DNA of 64,000 nt from an uncultured Gilliamella sp. (GTDB lineage: Bacteria > Pseudomonadota > Gammaproteobacteria > Enterobacterales > Orbaceae), in the NCBI GenBank assembly GCA_946482005.1, contig CAMLPV010000014.1, forward strand, positions 1 through 64,000, in the 5' to 3' direction. A program made the translations under genes and the position numbers. Positions 45,671 through 57,321 of this stretch are shown here, piece by piece (position 1 is the stretch's first letter; every line of letters begins with the position of its first letter). Under the pieces are notes generated by a model that was given only the letters and a program-made list of their open reading frames with translations, searched no databases and was not told the DNA's origin.

Positions 45671-45708
45671 TACATAAACGCCCACTATGTAAACACAGAA
45701 TTACATAA
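45671..45708. promoter_or_regulatory. TyrR-box-like operator cluster upstream of DAHP synthase
   Basis: ttacata-N9-tatgtaa, and TGTAAA-N6-ATTACA at 45689-45706. Confidence 0.5.
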
Positions 45709-45945
45709 TAGTAAATAGAATTTTTAATTTTTATATCATTATGATGTTTTTATAATGTTTTATACGCTATATAATGGCGTTTTTTATAAATTAGTGAATT
45801 TATAAGTTATCTGTTAGTGGTGTAATAAAAAGTTTACAAATAATCTGCTTCTTAATTTATCATGGATAATGGACATTAGTAGCGACTGGTTTTTGTTAAC
45901 AAATAATTGTAATGTGTAAAATTGTTAATTTAGGAACAATAAGCA

Positions 45946-46869
45946 ATGCATCAACAAAGACGATATATTCATATAATGGGGACTATAATTGAAATATGGT
46001 TGTTGGACGATAATGCAGAAGTGTTATTAAATGAAGCTGAAAGGCGGTTGATAGATTATGAGCGCCGTTTTAGTGCCAATAATCCTAAATCAGAATTAAT
46101 GAAGATAAATCATAATGCTGGTGTTAAATTTGTGTCAGTGTCAGCAGACCTTTTTGCATTAATTAGGATTGGTAAAATCCAAAGTACTATTGATAATAGT
46201 TTTTTAAATATTGCAATAGGACCTTTAATTCAAACTTGGCGAGTTGGTTTTTATGATGCTAGATATCCTTCTGATATAGAAATACAACAAAAATTAAAGC
46301 TTATTAATCCTAATAACATTGTTTTAGATGAATCTAATAATTCAGTCTTTCTTGCTCAACCGGGAATGGCTATTGATTTAGGTGCATTAGCTAAAGGTTT
46401 TTTTGCTGATAAAATTATTGAGTTTTTTAAACAACAAAATGCCAAAGCAGCATTTATTAATTTAGGCGGAAATGTTCTAACTTTTGGTGATTGTCCTTTT
46501 CATGATGATGGATACTGGCGAGTTGGTATTCAGAATCCTTTTCAACCGAGAGGAAATGTTATCACTGCGCTAAAAATTAAAAATCAGTCAGTGGTAACAT
46601 CAGGTATCTATGAACGAACATTTAATTATAATGGCAAAACCTATCATCATATTTTTAATAGCCAAACTGGGTACCCCGTAGAAACAGATCTAGCCAGTAT
46701 CAGTATTGTGTCAAAAAAATCGCTAGACGGTGAAATTTTGACTACTCAGCTTTATGGTGCAAGTGCTCAGTATGCTATATCAGCTATAAATAAAATACCT
46801 AACATTGAAGGAATGATTGTTACAGTTAATCATAAGTTTGCTTGCTCAGATGGTTTGCTTACTCAATAA
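45946..46869 (+). CDS. apbE: FAD:protein FMN transferase (ApbE family)
   Basis: MGTIIEIW, AIDLGALAKGFFAD, AAFINLGGNV, HHIFNSQTGYPV. Confidence 0.9.
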   Translation: MHQQRRYIHIMGTIIEIWLLDDNAEVLLNEAERRLIDYERRFSANNPKSELMKINHNAGVKFVSVSADLFALIRIGKIQSTIDNSFLNIAIGPLIQTWRVGFYDARYPSDIEIQQKLKLINPNNIVLDESNNSVFLAQPGMAIDLGALAKGFFADKIIEFFKQQNAKAAFINLGGNVLTFGDCPFHDDGYWRVGIQNPFQPRGNVITALKIKNQSVVTSGIYERTFNYNGKTYHHIFNSQTGYPVETDLASISIVSKKSLDGEILTTQLYGASAQYAISAINKIPNIEGMIVTVNHKFACSDGLLTQ

Positions 46870-46893
46870 AGTATTTTACAAATTAAATTGGTA

Positions 46894-47850
46894 TTAGTTA
46901 AATGACATCGCTTCACGATTAAGGGATGATATAAAAATATCAACAAGTCCCTTTTCCGCTGAATTTAAAGTTTTATTTGCAGAGTATGCAATAAAATAAT
47001 TAAGCGAAATCAGTTCTAATGGCAATGGTAATAAATTATAAGCTTGATCATTTTTTTTACTACAAATATTGACACTTTCTGGAATAAAAGTGATGCCAAT
47101 CCCTTTTTTGGCTAACTCAACAAGTGTAAAAATATTACTACTTTCAAGAATTATTTGGGGTTCGATTTTATATTTTTGAATTAGATATTCAATCTGATGA
47201 CGAATCGCTGAGCCATGCGCTGTTAAAATAAGTTTTTCTTGTAGTAACTTTTTTATAAAATCATCATTACATTCAAGTATTTTAGGATTTTCTTGATAAA
47301 GTTTTGAGCTTTGCGGGATTAGCGCATAATAGCAATGTTTGCCACAAGCATGGCTAATTAAGTGTTGTGATATTGTTTCGGGGTTTTGTCCAATAAAAAA
47401 ATCCAACATATTATTTTCTGTTTTTTCTTCAAGACTTGTTGGCGTATATTCATGTAATTCAATTTTTACATTTGGATATTTTTGCATAAATGCAGGCAAA
47501 AATAGTGGCAGTAAATATGTACCTAAACTAGGTAATACACCTATTTGAATTACTGTGTAATTTGTATCCGTGTACTTTTTGATTTTTCGTTTAAATTGTT
47601 CTTGTTTGTCCACCAGTGAAACTAGATATTGATGATAAATTTTACCTGCTTCTGTTAGTTGTAAAGGAATCGTTTGACGATTAATGATTTCAATACCAAT
47701 TTGGTTTTCTACTTTTTTTATTGTTTGCGTTAAATATGATTGAGAAATATAAAGATTTTTTGCAGCTTTGGTGTAATTACCATGTTTAAGTAAAACATCA
47801 ATGTATTGCAGCATATTTAATGAATTTATTTTAGTCATTTTATATCTCAT
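46894..47850 (-). CDS. LysR family transcriptional regulator
   Basis: N-terminal HTH (NYTKAAKNLYISQSYLTQTIKKVENQIG) and substrate-binding domain. Confidence 0.9.
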   Translation of the reverse strand: MRYKMTKINSLNMLQYIDVLLKHGNYTKAAKNLYISQSYLTQTIKKVENQIGIEIINRQTIPLQLTEAGKIYHQYLVSLVDKQEQFKRKIKKYTDTNYTVIQIGVLPSLGTYLLPLFLPAFMQKYPNVKIELHEYTPTSLEEKTENNMLDFFIGQNPETISQHLISHACGKHCYYALIPQSSKLYQENPKILECNDDFIKKLLQEKLILTAHGSAIRHQIEYLIQKYKIEPQIILESSNIFTLVELAKKGIGITFIPESVNICSKKNDQAYNLLPLPLELISLNYFIAYSANKTLNSAEKGLVDIFISSLNREAMSFN

Positions 47851-48083
47851 TTCCTGTTTTACTTTGTTATAACAAATTGCTTATAACCCTATAATTAATC
47901 AGCTATTTCACAAATGGGTTTTTCTGTTCTAAACTAACTTTTATAAGCAAATTACCCAAATATAAACATACTAAATCTAATAATTAAATATACAACTGTT
48001 TTGCGGGATTTCTAAAGAATTTATTTTGAAAAAGTTAGATATTAATAAAATTTGTACTGAAAGGTACTAAGTGAGGTTTTAAA

Positions 48084-48707
48084 GTGAAATTTATTGGCAT
48101 AGTTGGCACAAATTCGGATCGTTCAACTAATAGAAAATTACTCCATTTTATGAAAGCGCATTTTGCAGACAAAGCAGAAATTGAAGTCTGTGAAATAAAG
48201 TCGTTGCCCGCATTTAATGAACCTAAAGATAAAACGCCACCTTCAACAGTAAAAGAGTTATCAGATAAAATTGAAAATGCTGATGGGGTAATTATTGCCA
48301 CACCAGAATATGATCATTCAATTACTGCAGCTTTAAAAAGTGCTATTGAGTGGTTGTCTTACACAACTCGTCCACTCATTAATAAATGTGTAATGATTGT
48401 GGGAGCTTCTCATGGCTCGTTAGGTTCTTCAAGAGCACAGGCGCATTTACGGCAAATTTTAGATGCACCAGAGTTAAAAGCACGAATTATGCCAAGTTCA
48501 GAATTTCTTTTAGGGCATTCTCTCCAAGCTTTTGATGAAAATGGTGATCTTATCTACCACGATAAAGTTAAAGAATTAGATGAATGTTTCGATGAGTTCA
48601 TTTTGTTTGTTACTCTTACTAATGAATTACTCAAGAAAGCAAAATTTAATACGGAACAAAATAAGAAATTTAGTTGGAAACAAGCAGCTGAAGAAGGAGC
48701 ACTATAA
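48084..48707 (+). CDS. NADPH-dependent FMN reductase family protein
   Basis: [42 protein letters not shown]. Confidence 0.88.
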   Translation: MKFIGIVGTNSDRSTNRKLLHFMKAHFADKAEIEVCEIKSLPAFNEPKDKTPPSTVKELSDKIENADGVIIATPEYDHSITAALKSAIEWLSYTTRPLINKCVMIVGASHGSLGSSRAQAHLRQILDAPELKARIMPSSEFLLGHSLQAFDENGDLIYHDKVKELDECFDEFILFVTLTNELLKKAKFNTEQNKKFSWKQAAEEGAL

Positions 48708-51172
48708 TGAAATTAATTGGAATTGTTGGAACAAATGCTCAGGAATCTTATAACCGTATATTATTACAATATATGCAAAAACATTTTGCTAATAAAGCCG
48801 AAATTGAAATATTAGAATTGATTGATGTGCCAATGTTTAATGAAACAGATGATCAATCTAATAATCCGGTTATTCAGAATTTTAATAATAAAATTATACA
48901 AGCAGATGGTGTAATTATTGCTACTCCAGAACATAATCATTCTATTCCATCAGCACTAAAAAGTATTATTGAATGGCTATCATTTAATTTACATCCATTT
49001 GATGGCAAACCAGTGATGATTGTAGGTGCTTCTTATGATGTGCAAGGTTCATCAAGAGCACAATTACATCTAAGACAAATACTTGATGCGCCAGGTGTAA
49101 ATGCCGCTGTTATGCCAGGATATGAATTCTTGCTTGGACGAGCACATGAAGCATTTGATGAAAAAGGTGATCTCAAATCAGAACGCACTATTGATTTCTT
49201 AGATAGTTGTTTTTTCCGTTTTATTCGCTTTACCCAAGTTGTTAGTTTACTTAATGTTCCAGAGGAAATCTCTTTTGAACCGGGAAGATATTGCGTTACA
49301 GCACCAGGTCATAACGGTGATTTACCAATGGTGGTTGTATTGTCGAATGATCGTATTGAGTCAATTGATATTGATACTGAAGGTGAATCAGAAGGCATTG
49401 CTGATGTGGTATTTAAACGTATTCCATCACAAATTCTTGAAGGACAAACTCTTAATGTGGATATTTTATCAGGTGCCTCCGTCACCAGTAATGGTGTGAT
49501 TGATGGTGTGGCTAAAGCAATTAAGATGGCTGGTGCTAATCCTGATGTTTTACGTAAACGACCAAAAGCTCCAAGTGCGATTGATAATAGCGATGTGCAA
49601 TATGAAACTGATGTGGTTGTCGTGGGTGCTGGTGGTGCTGGTTTATCCGCTGCAGCAAGTGTTTTACAAGAAGGTAAAAAAGTTATAGTTGTTGAAAAGT
49701 TCCCTGCTGTCGGTGGTAATACTGTCCGTACGGGAGGACCAATGAATGCGGCCAATCCTAAATGGCAAAATACGTTTGCTGCTATTGCTGGTGAGAGTCA
49801 TACTTTACAAGAAATTGCGACAATGGATGAGTCGACTATTGATTCTGAATATCTTGATGATTTTAAAATATTAAGACAGCAAATTAATGATTATCTGGCT
49901 GAAAATAAAGATAAGACCGGTTATTTATTTGATTCTGCGTTGTTGCATCGTATCCAAACCTATCTTGGCGGTAAAAGAACTGACCAGTTAGGCAATGTAA
50001 TTTATGGCCAATACGATTTAGTTAAAATTTTAACTGATGAAGCGTTAGATTCCGTTAAATGGTTGGAAGATATTGGTGTTGAATTTGATAAACATGATGT
50101 GACAATGCCTGTTGGGGCATTATGGCGTAGAGGTCATAAACCACTAAAAAGTGAAGGTTATGCTTATGTTTCAGCGTTACAAAAATATGTTGAAGAGCAT
50201 GGCGGTATAATCATTACTGATACAGCAGTAAAAGAGCTAATTGTTGAAAATGGACAAGTTGCAGGAGTGATTGGCAGTGGTTTAAATGGAAAAAAAGTTA
50301 CTGTGAAAGCTGATGCAGTTATTTTAGCTTCTGGTGGTTTTGGTGCTAATACCAAAATGTTAAAAGAATATAATACTTATTGGACAGAAATTGACGATGA
50401 TATTAAAACATCTAATTCGCCTGCTATTACTGGTGACGGTATCGTTTTAGGTCAAAGTGTTGGTGCTGATCTTGTTGGTATGGGCTTTTCACAAATGATG
50501 CCTGTTTCTGATCCTGAAACAGGTGCGTTATTTAGTGGATTACAAGTTCCTCCACAAAACTTCATTATGGTTAATAAGCAAGGTAGGCGTTTTGTTAATG
50601 AGTATGGTAGTCGAGACAAACTTACCCAAGCTGCAATTGATAATGGTGGGTTATTTTATTTAATTGCTGATGAAGCAATCAAGAAAACTGCTTATAACAC
50701 TTCTCAAGAAAAAATTGATAAACAAATTGCGGCTGGCACATTATTTTGTGCTAATACTTTAGAAGAGTTAGCACAAAAACTGGGTATGGATGCAAACGTC
50801 TTCAAACAGACTATAACTAATTATAATAGTTATGTTGATGCTGGAAACGATCCTGAATTTGGAAAAGATGTTTTTGATTTAAAAGTCCAAATTCCTCCAT
50901 TTTATGCTACACCAAGAAAACCAGCTGTTCATCATACTATGGGTGGACTAAGGATTGATACACAAACCCATGTGTTAGATAAATCAGGACAAAAAATTAA
51001 AGGCTTATATGCCGCAGGTGAGGTTGCTGGCGGTATTCATGCAGGTAATAGGCTTGGTGGTAATTCATTAACCGATATTTTTACTTTCGGGCGAATTGCT
51101 GGCAAGACTGCATTAAAGGATATAAATCTAAGAATGGAGTCTAATAATGGTAAAAGCGAAAAATTATGTTAA
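48707..51172 (+). CDS. fused FMN_red / FMN_bind / FAD_binding_2 flavoprotein (fumarate reductase-like NADH:enoate reductase)
   Basis: N-terminal FMN_red domain paralogous to the previous ORF; flavinylation motif [10 protein letters not shown]; Rossmann [19 protein letters not shown] and [14 protein letters not shown]. Confidence 0.9.
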   Translation: MKLIGIVGTNAQESYNRILLQYMQKHFANKAEIEILELIDVPMFNETDDQSNNPVIQNFNNKIIQADGVIIATPEHNHSIPSALKSIIEWLSFNLHPFDGKPVMIVGASYDVQGSSRAQLHLRQILDAPGVNAAVMPGYEFLLGRAHEAFDEKGDLKSERTIDFLDSCFFRFIRFTQVVSLLNVPEEISFEPGRYCVTAPGHNGDLPMVVVLSNDRIESIDIDTEGESEGIADVVFKRIPSQILEGQTLNVDILSGASVTSNGVIDGVAKAIKMAGANPDVLRKRPKAPSAIDNSDVQYETDVVVVGAGGAGLSAAASVLQEGKKVIVVEKFPAVGGNTVRTGGPMNAANPKWQNTFAAIAGESHTLQEIATMDESTIDSEYLDDFKILRQQINDYLAENKDKTGYLFDSALLHRIQTYLGGKRTDQLGNVIYGQYDLVKILTDEALDSVKWLEDIGVEFDKHDVTMPVGALWRRGHKPLKSEGYAYVSALQKYVEEHGGIIITDTAVKELIVENGQVAGVIGSGLNGKKVTVKADAVILASGGFGANTKMLKEYNTYWTEIDDDIKTSNSPAITGDGIVLGQSVGADLVGMGFSQMMPVSDPETGALFSGLQVPPQNFIMVNKQGRRFVNEYGSRDKLTQAAIDNGGLFYLIADEAIKKTAYNTSQEKIDKQIAAGTLFCANTLEELAQKLGMDANVFKQTITNYNSYVDAGNDPEFGKDVFDLKVQIPPFYATPRKPAVHHTMGGLRIDTQTHVLDKSGQKIKGLYAAGEVAGGIHAGNRLGGNSLTDIFTFGRIAGKTALKDINLRMESNNGKSEKLC

Positions 51173-52367
51173 CAGATGGATTATTCTAGTTGCATCAACA
51201 TCAATATTACTTTGTACTGGTGCTATTTATGCCTTTAGTGTTTTTGCAGGACCGTTGAGTACTGCAAAAAATTGGAGTATGTCAGATGTTATGATTGCAT
51301 TTGGCATAAATTCCGCCGTTGGGCCAATTCCTATGATATTAGGTGGTTTTTTAACGGATAAAGGTTTAGCTAAATGGTCTAGTGTTATTGGTGGTTTGTT
51401 GTTTGGGCTTGGGTTTTATTTGAGTGGTTATGTGACCAGTCCTTTGATGCTTTATATTACTTATGGTTTATTAAGTGGTTTTGGACAAGGATTAGCTTAT
51501 TCAGGTTGCTTAAGTAATACAATTAAATTCTTTCCAGATAAACGTGGACTTGCGTCAGGCATTATTACTGCCGGTATGGGAGGTGCAGCAATTATTGCTG
51601 CACCAATCGGTAATTATTTGATTGAAAGTTTTGATGTGCTGTATGCCTTTAAAATTTTAGGTTGTACCTATATCGTGGTTGTTATGGTTGCTAGTTTTTT
51701 TATTAAAGTAGCACCAGCTAATTATCAACCTGAAGGTTGGGTTCAAGCAAACAGTCAACAAAGTAAACCTATCATTAATAAAAACTGGCAAGAGATGTTA
51801 AAAACGCCATATTTTTATCTAATTTTCTTTATGTTAGGTACTGGCGCTTTTTCCGGATTGATGATTGCTTCAAATGCTTCTGGTATTGGGCAAAATATGT
51901 TTGGATTAACATCTGCCCTTGCTGCTTTTTATGTCAGTTTATATTCACTAAGTAATTGTGCTGGGCGAGTAGTATGGGGCACTGTATCAGATAAATTAGG
52001 AAGAAATAAAACATTAGATATTATCTTTTCGGTAATTATATTTGCTTTTATTTCTTTTTTATTTATTCCATCACAAGCAGGATTTGCCATTGGGATAATC
52101 GCACTTGGCTTATGTTTTGGGGGCGTAATGGGTGTTTTCCCACCAATGGTGATGGAAAATTATGGTCCTGCCAACCAAGGTGTAAACTATGGCATCATCT
52201 TTGTTGGTTACTCTTCAGCTGCATTTTTTGCGCCAAAACTAACTGCTGATATTCTAGTCAATAATGATGGTGATTATACTAAAGCATTTTATATTGCAAT
52301 TGCGGTGGCGTTCTTGGGGCTAATATTAAATCTTATTTATAAACAGATTAAAAAAACAAAAATTTAA
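51147..52367 (+). CDS. MFS transporter, OFA (oxalate:formate antiporter-like) family
   Basis: 12-TM-like, [30 protein letters not shown]; overlaps the reductase gene. Confidence 0.85.
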   Translation: MVKAKNYVNRWIILVASTSILLCTGAIYAFSVFAGPLSTAKNWSMSDVMIAFGINSAVGPIPMILGGFLTDKGLAKWSSVIGGLLFGLGFYLSGYVTSPLMLYITYGLLSGFGQGLAYSGCLSNTIKFFPDKRGLASGIITAGMGGAAIIAAPIGNYLIESFDVLYAFKILGCTYIVVVMVASFFIKVAPANYQPEGWVQANSQQSKPIINKNWQEMLKTPYFYLIFFMLGTGAFSGLMIASNASGIGQNMFGLTSALAAFYVSLYSLSNCAGRVVWGTVSDKLGRNKTLDIIFSVIIFAFISFLFIPSQAGFAIGIIALGLCFGGVMGVFPPMVMENYGPANQGVNYGIIFVGYSSAAFFAPKLTADILVNNDGDYTKAFYIAIAVAFLGLILNLIYKQIKKTKI

Positions 52368-52395
52368 AATTAAGTTATTTTTATTATAAAAAATG

Positions 52396-52419
52396 AAAGG
52401 CGTAATGTATCACGCCTTT
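52396..52419. terminator. hairpin between MFS gene and aroB
   Basis: aaaggcgt-aatgtatc-acgccttt then tatttta. Confidence 0.75.
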
Positions 52420-52461
52420 TATTTTATAACAAAAATATTTAATATTATTAAAAATAGAGAT

Positions 52462-53541
52462 TTAAACTTGTTGTATAGATTCAAATACTATCTCTTTTTC
52501 AATTCCATCAATAATTTCAGCATGTCCAATTTTAGTTGGTATTACCAAGCGTAATTGTCCTGATAGTACTTTTTTATCGCGCATCATATGTGGAAGGTAA
52601 GACTCTATGGACATTTGTTTAGGTTTTATTACAGGAAGTTTAGCTTTAATTAATAAGTTTTTTATACGATCAATATCATTATCTGTTAATTTATTTAATA
52701 ATTTAGCGGTTTGAGCTGCCATGAGTATACCAACACTGATAGCTTCACCATGTAACCAATTGCCATATCCAAGTTCAGCCTCAATTGCATGCCCATAAGT
52801 ATGACCTAGATTTAATATAGCGCGCATATCTTGTTCAGTTTCATCAGCTGCAACTATTTGGGCTTTAAGTTGGCAACAGCGATAAATACAGTAACTGAGT
52901 GCTTTGACATCTAGATTAAGTAACTCTTCAATATGTATTTCTAACCAATTAAAGAAATCTTCATCTAAAATAATCCCATATTTTATGACTTCGGCCAGAC
53001 CTGCGGAAAATTCACGTTGAGGTAGAGTTTTTAAGCAATTTAAATCAATAACAACTGATTGAGGTTGATAAAAGGCACCAATCATATTTTTGCCTAATGG
53101 ATGGTTAATAGCTGTTTTACCGCCGACTGAAGAATCAACTTGTGATAATAGTGTCGTAGGCACTTGAATAAACTTAATTCCTCGTTGGTATGCTGATGCT
53201 GCAAAACCTGCAACATCACCTATTACGCCACCACCTAAAGCAATAAGTATGCTGTTACGTGTATGATTATTAGCAAGCAAAGCAGTTAAAATAGTATTCC
53301 ATGTTTCCATGGTTTTATATTTTTCTCCATCTGGAACAATAATGGAATCCGTTTTCACACCATTCTTTTCTAGCATATCAATTAATGGTTGTAAATAAAG
53401 TGGAGCAATAGTTTCATTGGTAGCGATTAACACGCGCTGACCTGCCTGAAGTTTAAAATGGTGGAATTCATTTAGTAAATTTTCACCAATAATTATAGGA
53501 TAACTACGTTTGGCTAGTGCTACATTTAAAATCTTTTGCAT
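52462..53541 (-). CDS. aroB: 3-dehydroquinate synthase
   Basis: [65 protein letters not shown]; start at MQKILNV. Confidence 0.97.
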   Translation of the reverse strand: MQKILNVALAKRSYPIIIGENLLNEFHHFKLQAGQRVLIATNETIAPLYLQPLIDMLEKNGVKTDSIIVPDGEKYKTMETWNTILTALLANNHTRNSILIALGGGVIGDVAGFAASAYQRGIKFIQVPTTLLSQVDSSVGGKTAINHPLGKNMIGAFYQPQSVVIDLNCLKTLPQREFSAGLAEVIKYGIILDEDFFNWLEIHIEELLNLDVKALSYCIYRCCQLKAQIVAADETEQDMRAILNLGHTYGHAIEAELGYGNWLHGEAISVGILMAAQTAKLLNKLTDNDIDRIKNLLIKAKLPVIKPKQMSIESYLPHMMRDKKVLSGQLRLVIPTKIGHAEIIDGIEKEIVFESIQQV

Positions 53542-53661
53542 AATAATTTCCAATCCAGTCAAAGCTAATTTATTACTTCATGTTAACGATAAAAAAGTGG
53601 CAGCGCAACTTAGAATCATTTAAACTTAACGCCAATTTTTATTTGTGATTTTGAATTTTAT

Positions 53662-55266
53662 ATGTCTTTATCTACTGTTTTAGCACAAAAGAATTGGCGA
53701 GTTGGCGATATAGAGGGTAATACTGAACAAATTGTTGAGTTAATACATTGCCATTCATCTAATGACCTTATTATTTTTTCGGAACTTGCTATCTGCGGTT
53801 ATCCGCCAGAAGATTTAATTTATCGTGCTGATTTTAAAGATCGGTGTGAAAAAGCGCTATCTTTAGTTCAACAGGCTAGCACTGATTGTGCTGTAATTAT
53901 CGGTCATCCGCATTGGCAAGATGGACATATCTATAATGCATTATCCTTTTTTTATGCAGGGAAGTTATTAACGCGATATCACAAACAACAGCTACCTAAT
54001 TATGATGTTTTTGATGAGAAACGTTATTTTACCGCAGATAATCAGAGTTGTATTGTCGATTTTAAAGGTAAAAGAATTGGATTATTAATCTGTGAAGATC
54101 TTTGGCAAAATCAGCCTATCGATCAAATTAGTGCTCAGAATGCAGATTTAGTAATAACTATTAACGCTTCTCCTTATGACTATGAAAAACAGCAGCGTCG
54201 ACACGATTTAATCAAAGCCCATGCCATTCGAACCCGATTACCTATTATTTATGTTAATCAAGTTGGTGGTCAAGATGAACTTGTTTTTGATGGCGGGTCT
54301 TTTGTTTGCAATGAATATGGTGATATTGTTTGCCAACTAAAATCGTTTGTAGAACAAGTCACTTGTTTTGAATTAGGTGTACCTAACCAAACTACCCTTG
54401 CTGAAGATGAAAATCATTGTTTAGCGTCTATATATGATGCATTGGTACTTGCAACACGTGATTATATTACTAAAAATGGTTTTCAAGGCGCAGTATTGGG
54501 TCTTTCTGGTGGCATTGATTCAGCGTTAACATTAGCTATTGCGGTTGATGCACTAGGCAAAGATAAGGTGCAGGCTGTTATGATGCCATTTCGTTATACG
54601 GCTGACATTAGTATTGCTGATGCCAAAGAAGAAGCTGAAATATTAGGCGTGGAATTTGATATTATTTCGATTGAACCAATGTTTGATGCGTTTATGTCAT
54701 CTTTAAAACCTATGTTCGCAGGGACACAAAAAGATACTACAGAAGAAAATTTACAAGCACGTTGTCGTGGCGTTATTTTAATGGCTTTATCTAATAAAAG
54801 GCGGCGTCTGGTATTAACAACTGGTAATAAAAGTGAGATGTCAGTAGGTTATGCTACGCTTTATGGAGATATGGCTGGAGGCTTTGATGTGCTCAAAGAT
54901 GTACCTAAAACTATGGTGTTTGCATTATCAAAATATCGAAATACCCGTTCATATGTTATTCCTGAAAGGGTAATTACCCGTCCTCCTTCAGCTGAATTGG
55001 CTCCAGATCAGAAAGACGAAGATAGTTTACCGCCATATGATATTTTAGATGGAATTTTGCGTGGTTATGTTGAACAAGATCTTTCTGTTGAACAACTCAT
55101 TGAGCAAGGTTATGATGAAATTACAGTTAGACGTGTTATTAAACTGGTTGACATTAATGAGTATAAACGACGTCAATCAGCTATTGGTCCAAAAATCACA
55201 ATACGCAATTTTGGAAAAGGTAGACGTTATCCAATAACATCTGCATTTGGATTTAAAAATTGGTGA
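53662..55266 (+). CDS. nadE: NAD+ synthase (nitrilase-type glutaminase domain fused)
   Basis: N-terminal nitrilase domain (LLICEDLW), C-terminal LGLSGGIDSALTLAIAVDALG. Confidence 0.95.
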   Translation: MSLSTVLAQKNWRVGDIEGNTEQIVELIHCHSSNDLIIFSELAICGYPPEDLIYRADFKDRCEKALSLVQQASTDCAVIIGHPHWQDGHIYNALSFFYAGKLLTRYHKQQLPNYDVFDEKRYFTADNQSCIVDFKGKRIGLLICEDLWQNQPIDQISAQNADLVITINASPYDYEKQQRRHDLIKAHAIRTRLPIIYVNQVGGQDELVFDGGSFVCNEYGDIVCQLKSFVEQVTCFELGVPNQTTLAEDENHCLASIYDALVLATRDYITKNGFQGAVLGLSGGIDSALTLAIAVDALGKDKVQAVMMPFRYTADISIADAKEEAEILGVEFDIISIEPMFDAFMSSLKPMFAGTQKDTTEENLQARCRGVILMALSNKRRRLVLTTGNKSEMSVGYATLYGDMAGGFDVLKDVPKTMVFALSKYRNTRSYVIPERVITRPPSAELAPDQKDEDSLPPYDILDGILRGYVEQDLSVEQLIEQGYDEITVRRVIKLVDINEYKRRQSAIGPKITIRNFGKGRRYPITSAFGFKNW

Positions 55267-55629
<363 letters not shown>

Positions 55630-55635
55630 TTAAAT

Positions 55636-56259
55636 TTATTTGATATCAGGGCGTTCTTGTTTAAGTAATTCTACAGTGACAATACCTTGAATTGAACAAA
55701 TTAGCAGATTCATATTTGCTCCTTTTTCAAGTAATAATAGCTTTTCAGTTGTATCCGGTGCAGGAATGGTTTTTACACCAACTACGGTACCGGTGTTTTC
55801 ATTCCATACATGTATTTCATCATTGATATTACGAATCATTGGATTAGCAATATAAAGCAAATTGTCTTCCATATTTTTCCAATCAATAAAATTCAATGTA
55901 TCTTTAATTTCGTTAATATCATTGTCAATAATAAAGCCCCAAAAATAATATTTTCCCATTTTTCCTAGATCCATGGCACTATCGTAATAGCCTTTAATTG
56001 TTAAATTTTTATAAGTCATAGGAATTTTGAAATAAGTATAGTTTTTATTGGTATCTGTACGATTTTCGACAGAAATATAAGCTTTATTCTTATCAAAGGT
56101 TCGGATATTTGTATATTTTTGCAATTCACTTTTGTTTGCATAGACTTCTTTGAAAAAATTAGGATTACAATGAGTCAATGATTGTATTAATGCAAGTTTA
56201 TCTGCAGTTGCAGCAGATGAACAAAACAAAACAAACAAAATAACAGCAATTTTGATCAT
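55636..56259 (-). CDS. hypothetical secreted protein
   Basis: Signal peptide MIKIAVILFVLFCSSAATA; no recognised family. Confidence 0.6.
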   Translation of the reverse strand: MIKIAVILFVLFCSSAATADKLALIQSLTHCNPNFFKEVYANKSELQKYTNIRTFDKNKAYISVENRTDTNKNYTYFKIPMTYKNLTIKGYYDSAMDLGKMGKYYFWGFIIDNDINEIKDTLNFIDWKNMEDNLLYIANPMIRNINDEIHVWNENTGTVVGVKTIPAPDTTEKLLLLEKGANMNLLICSIQGIVTVELLKQERPDIK

Positions 56260-56597
56260 GTTAATGTGAATTGACAATATTGAAACCATATAATTCTTAG
56301 TACGTTGATTGTATAATTTTTACAACATAATAACAATGTTAAAGCATCTTTTCTTTTTAAAGAATTATTAAGATTTGTTTATTTATACTTAGTTTTTTTA
56401 TTGGAAACAAATATTAGAAATATAAAAATATATTTTATCAAGTATTAATATCATTTATGTTTATTTATGGAAGATAGATCCCAAAAATATGAATTTATTA
56501 AAAAAAACAGTTTGATTATTAAATTATTTACTATAACTTAATTTAAGCAATAAGTTATTTATGTTATTCAATTAATTAAGTTAAGTAGAGATAAATT

Positions 56598-57212
56598 ATG
56601 AGTTCAACATTTACAAATAAAATCCTTAAGGATTTATCTACCTTTGATGATATTTCAATCAAAACTTTTTTTGGGGGATTTAGTGTTAATAGCAAAGGAG
56701 TAATGTTCGGTTGGATTGGCGAACAAGAGTTTTATTTAAGAGGTCATTCACATTATCGATCAGTTTTTATCGAGTTGGGTATGAAAACTTTAACCTTACC
56801 TTCCGGTATTTCTACAAAATCGTTAGATTATTACAAAGTAAGTGATGAATTATTTGAGGATTTACAAACATTTCATTCCATGGTTAAAATGGTTATTAAA
56901 TATGCTCAGTTAGAACAAGATGAGAAACTCAAGTTAAAAAAGCAGCGAATTAAAACACTTCCCAATATAACACTATCATTAGAAAAATTACTATTTAGTG
57001 TTGGTATCAATAATCTAGAAATATTTTATAAAGTAGGATATTTAGAAGCATATCACCGGATGAAAAATAAAAATTCTCGTATTTCGAGTAATGTTTTATT
57101 TATTTTATATGGCTCATTGAATCATCGTCATGTTGCATCATTATCTGAGGCAACTAAAAAACAAATTGAATTAGCATATAAAGATTTTTTAAAAGACAAA
57201 AACGAAAATTAA
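56598..57212 (+). CDS. tfoX: TfoX/Sxy-family competence regulator
   Basis: DDISIKTFFGGFSVNSKGVMFGWI N-domain; C-domain LPNITLSLEKLLFSVGINNLEIFYKVGYLEAYHRMK. Confidence 0.85.
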   Translation: MSSTFTNKILKDLSTFDDISIKTFFGGFSVNSKGVMFGWIGEQEFYLRGHSHYRSVFIELGMKTLTLPSGISTKSLDYYKVSDELFEDLQTFHSMVKMVIKYAQLEQDEKLKLKKQRIKTLPNITLSLEKLLFSVGINNLEIFYKVGYLEAYHRMKNKNSRISSNVLFILYGSLNHRHVASLSEATKKQIELAYKDFLKDKNEN

Positions 57213-57241
57213 TTATTTAAATAAATATAGTAATTTTGTTA

Positions 57242-57281
57242 ACAGTTATCTTAATTATGGTTAATATTTTAAGATAACTGT
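57242..57281. terminator. long inverted repeat downstream of tfoX
   Basis: acagttatcttaa ... ttaagataactgt, 13-bp perfect arms. Confidence 0.6.
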
Positions 57282-57290
57282 ATTTGATTA

Positions 57291-57319
57291 CAATAATATA
57301 TACAAACTCTATATTATTG
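57291..57319. terminator. second inverted repeat between tfoX and rhlB
   Basis: caataatata-tacaaactc-tatattattg, 10-bp perfect arms. Confidence 0.45.
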
Positions 57320-57321
57320 TA

